From Acidobacteriota bacterium (GTDB lineage: Bacteria > Acidobacteriota > Terriglobia > Terriglobales > Acidobacteriaceae), in contig JAJXUS010000040.1 in NCBI GenBank assembly GCA_021782675.1, positions 1-9,881 on the forward strand: 9,881 nt of DNA. The letters run 5' to 3'. Positions 9,020-9,881 of the stretch are shown one piece after another (positions within the stretch are counted from its first letter, which is position 1; each line of letters starts with the position of its first letter). Under the pieces are notes generated by a model, which saw only the letters and a program-made list of their open reading frames with translations, was not told where the DNA came from and did not search any database. A program made the translations under genes and the position numbers.

Positions 9020-9642
9020 GCGCGCTGCTCCTTGCTTCTGGGCATGGTCCAGAACTCCGCGTCGTGCCGCTGCTCAAACCGATCCAGCGCTGCGGTGTGC
9101 CGCATCGCCAGGCCAATATCGTCCAGCCCTTCCAGCAGACACATGCGGCGGAACTCGTCGATGGTGAAGCGCTCCTGAAATCCCTGTGCGTCCGCAACTG
9201 TTTGCGACTCGAGCGAGACGGTCAGCTTGTAGTCCGGCTGCGTGGCCCGCTGCAGCAGTTCCGCCACCTTCGCGTCGGGCAGCGTGATGAGCAGCACGCC
9301 ATTCTTGCCAGCGTTTGAGTAGAAAATATCGGCAAATGCGGGAGCAATCACGCAGCGAAAGCCATAGTCCGTAAGCGCCCACGCGGCGTGCTCGCGGGAC
9401 GATCCGCATCCGAAGTTTCGCCCTGCAATCAGGATATGTGCGCCGCGATACTGCGGCTTGTTCAGAACAAAATCCGGATTCGGTGTGCGATCGGGATTCA
9501 TGCGCCAGTCGAAGAACAGAAACTCGCCATATCCGGTGCGCTCAATACGCTTCAAAAACTGCTTGGGGATGATCTGGTCCGTGTCCACGTTGACCGCGTC
9601 CAGTGGGACGGCCAGTGACGTCAGTGTGCGAAAGGGCTGCAT
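9016..9642 (-). CDS. leuD: 3-isopropylmalate dehydratase small subunit
   Basis: Swivel-domain subunit that pairs with LeuC to isomerise 2- to 3-isopropylmalate in leucine synthesis. 208 residues, the long bacterial type rather than the ~165-residue archaeal type. The N-terminus VPLDAVNVDTDQIIPKQFL and the motif NFGCGSSREHA (76-86) are diagnostic. The start is the ATG that matches the usual family N-terminus; no other in-frame start lies between it and leuC. It follows leuC by 41 bases and overlaps ilvD by 4. Its Shine-Dalgarno sequence is unusually far upstream. Confidence 0.98.
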   Translation of the reverse strand: MQPFRTLTSLAVPLDAVNVDTDQIIPKQFLKRIERTGYGEFLFFDWRMNPDRTPNPDFVLNKPQYRGAHILIAGRNFGCGSSREHAAWALTDYGFRCVIAPAFADIFYSNAGKNGVLLITLPDAKVAELLQRATQPDYKLTVSLESQTVADAQGFQERFTIDEFRRMCLLEGLDDIGLAMRHTAALDRFEQRHDAEFWTMPRSKEQRA

Positions 9643-9654
9643 AGCGCTTTGAAA

Positions 9655-9661
9655 CTCTCCT
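9655..9661 (-). promoter_or_regulatory. Distant ribosome binding site of leuD
   Basis: AGGAGAG on the - strand, in the leuC-leuD gap. It ends 12 bases before the leuD ATG, longer than the usual 5-9. It is the only good purine match in the gap. Confidence 0.5.
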
Positions 9662-9683
9662 GATACGGTTGAGCGGCGCGTGC

Positions 9684-9881
9684 CTAGTTGTGGAACTTCC
9701 AGCTGCGCACATCGGTAAATTTGCCACGAATGGCTGCAGCGGCGGCCATTGCCGGGCTCACAAGATGGGTGCGGCCGCCGCGGCCCTGACGGCCTTCAAA
9801 ATTTCTATTGCTGGTGGAGGCGCAGCGCTCGCCCGGGTTGAGCGTATCCGGGTTCATGCCCAGGCACATGGAGCAGCCAGG
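9684..9881 (-). CDS. leuC: 3-isopropylmalate dehydratase large subunit, C-terminal 65 residues (5' part outside the window)
   Basis: The frame is open to the right edge. The first visible residues, [12 protein letters not shown], hold the CxxC pair that binds the [4Fe-4S] cluster; the third cysteine would lie upstream. The rest follows the family: [17 protein letters not shown], then [13 protein letters not shown] and a final GKFTDVR. The LeuC/LeuD pair catalyses the isopropylmalate isomerisation; homoaconitase is a possible paralogue, but leuD and the ilv genes alongside make LeuC much likelier. The stop is TAG. This is the most upstream operon gene visible. Confidence 0.97.
   Translation of the reverse strand, partial: PGCSMCLGMNPDTLNPGERCASTSNRNFEGRQGRGGRTHLVSPAMAAAAAIRGKFTDVRSWKFHN

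Noticed and set aside
7322..9178. A 618-residue open frame on the + strand opposite ilvD, longer than ilvD itself.
   Set aside because: The product is Arg/His/Gln/Ala-rich with no recognisable motif, and every part lies antisense to well-conserved ilvD and leuD. In GC-rich genes the opposite strand often lacks stops by chance of codon bias.

Overview
The window is ordinary, gene-dense chromosomal DNA from a GC-rich bacterium. My best guess is the Acidobacteriota (Terriglobia/Acidobacteriaceae type). The guess rests on the look of the proteins: a DNA topoisomerase I with a long run of C-terminal zinc ribbons, a class I ketol-acid reductoisomerase, and a soluble histidine kinase with an N-terminal cyclic-nucleotide-binding-like domain. 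I recognised these by eye and ran no search. I see no mobile element, CRISPR array, tRNA, rRNA or phage gene.

Layout. The left 2.3 kb reads on the + strand. It holds the C-terminal half of topA (entering from outside the window, ending at 1350), a 148-residue protein of unknown function (1393-1839), a 190-base non-coding gap, and a small DUF427 protein (2030-2314). The rest reads on the - strand, so the DUF427 gene and the histidine kinase gene (2340-3809) converge with 25 bases between their stops.

From the right edge leftwards runs a branched-chain amino acid operon: leuC (3' end only), leuD, ilvD, ilvB, ilvN, ilvC. It is very tightly packed: 41 bases between leuC and leuD, a 4-base ATGA overlap leuD/ilvD, 7 bases ilvD/ilvB, a second ATGA overlap ilvB/ilvN, and 27 bases ilvN/ilvC. 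Together IlvB/IlvN (acetolactate synthase), IlvC and IlvD carry out the common steps to the 2-oxo acids for valine and isoleucine. LeuC/LeuD carry out the isopropylmalate isomerisation of the leucine branch. leuA, leuB and the operon promoter or leader would lie outside the window. A strong hairpin (3842-3886) follows ilvC by 24 bases and separates the operon from the histidine kinase gene.

Nothing here amounts to a new system. The points most worth a second look are a roughly 70-residue insertion that seems to split the first zinc ribbon of TopA, the kinase's sensor domain without a canonical cyclic-nucleotide phosphate cassette, the hairpin after ilvC, and the unassigned protein behind topA.
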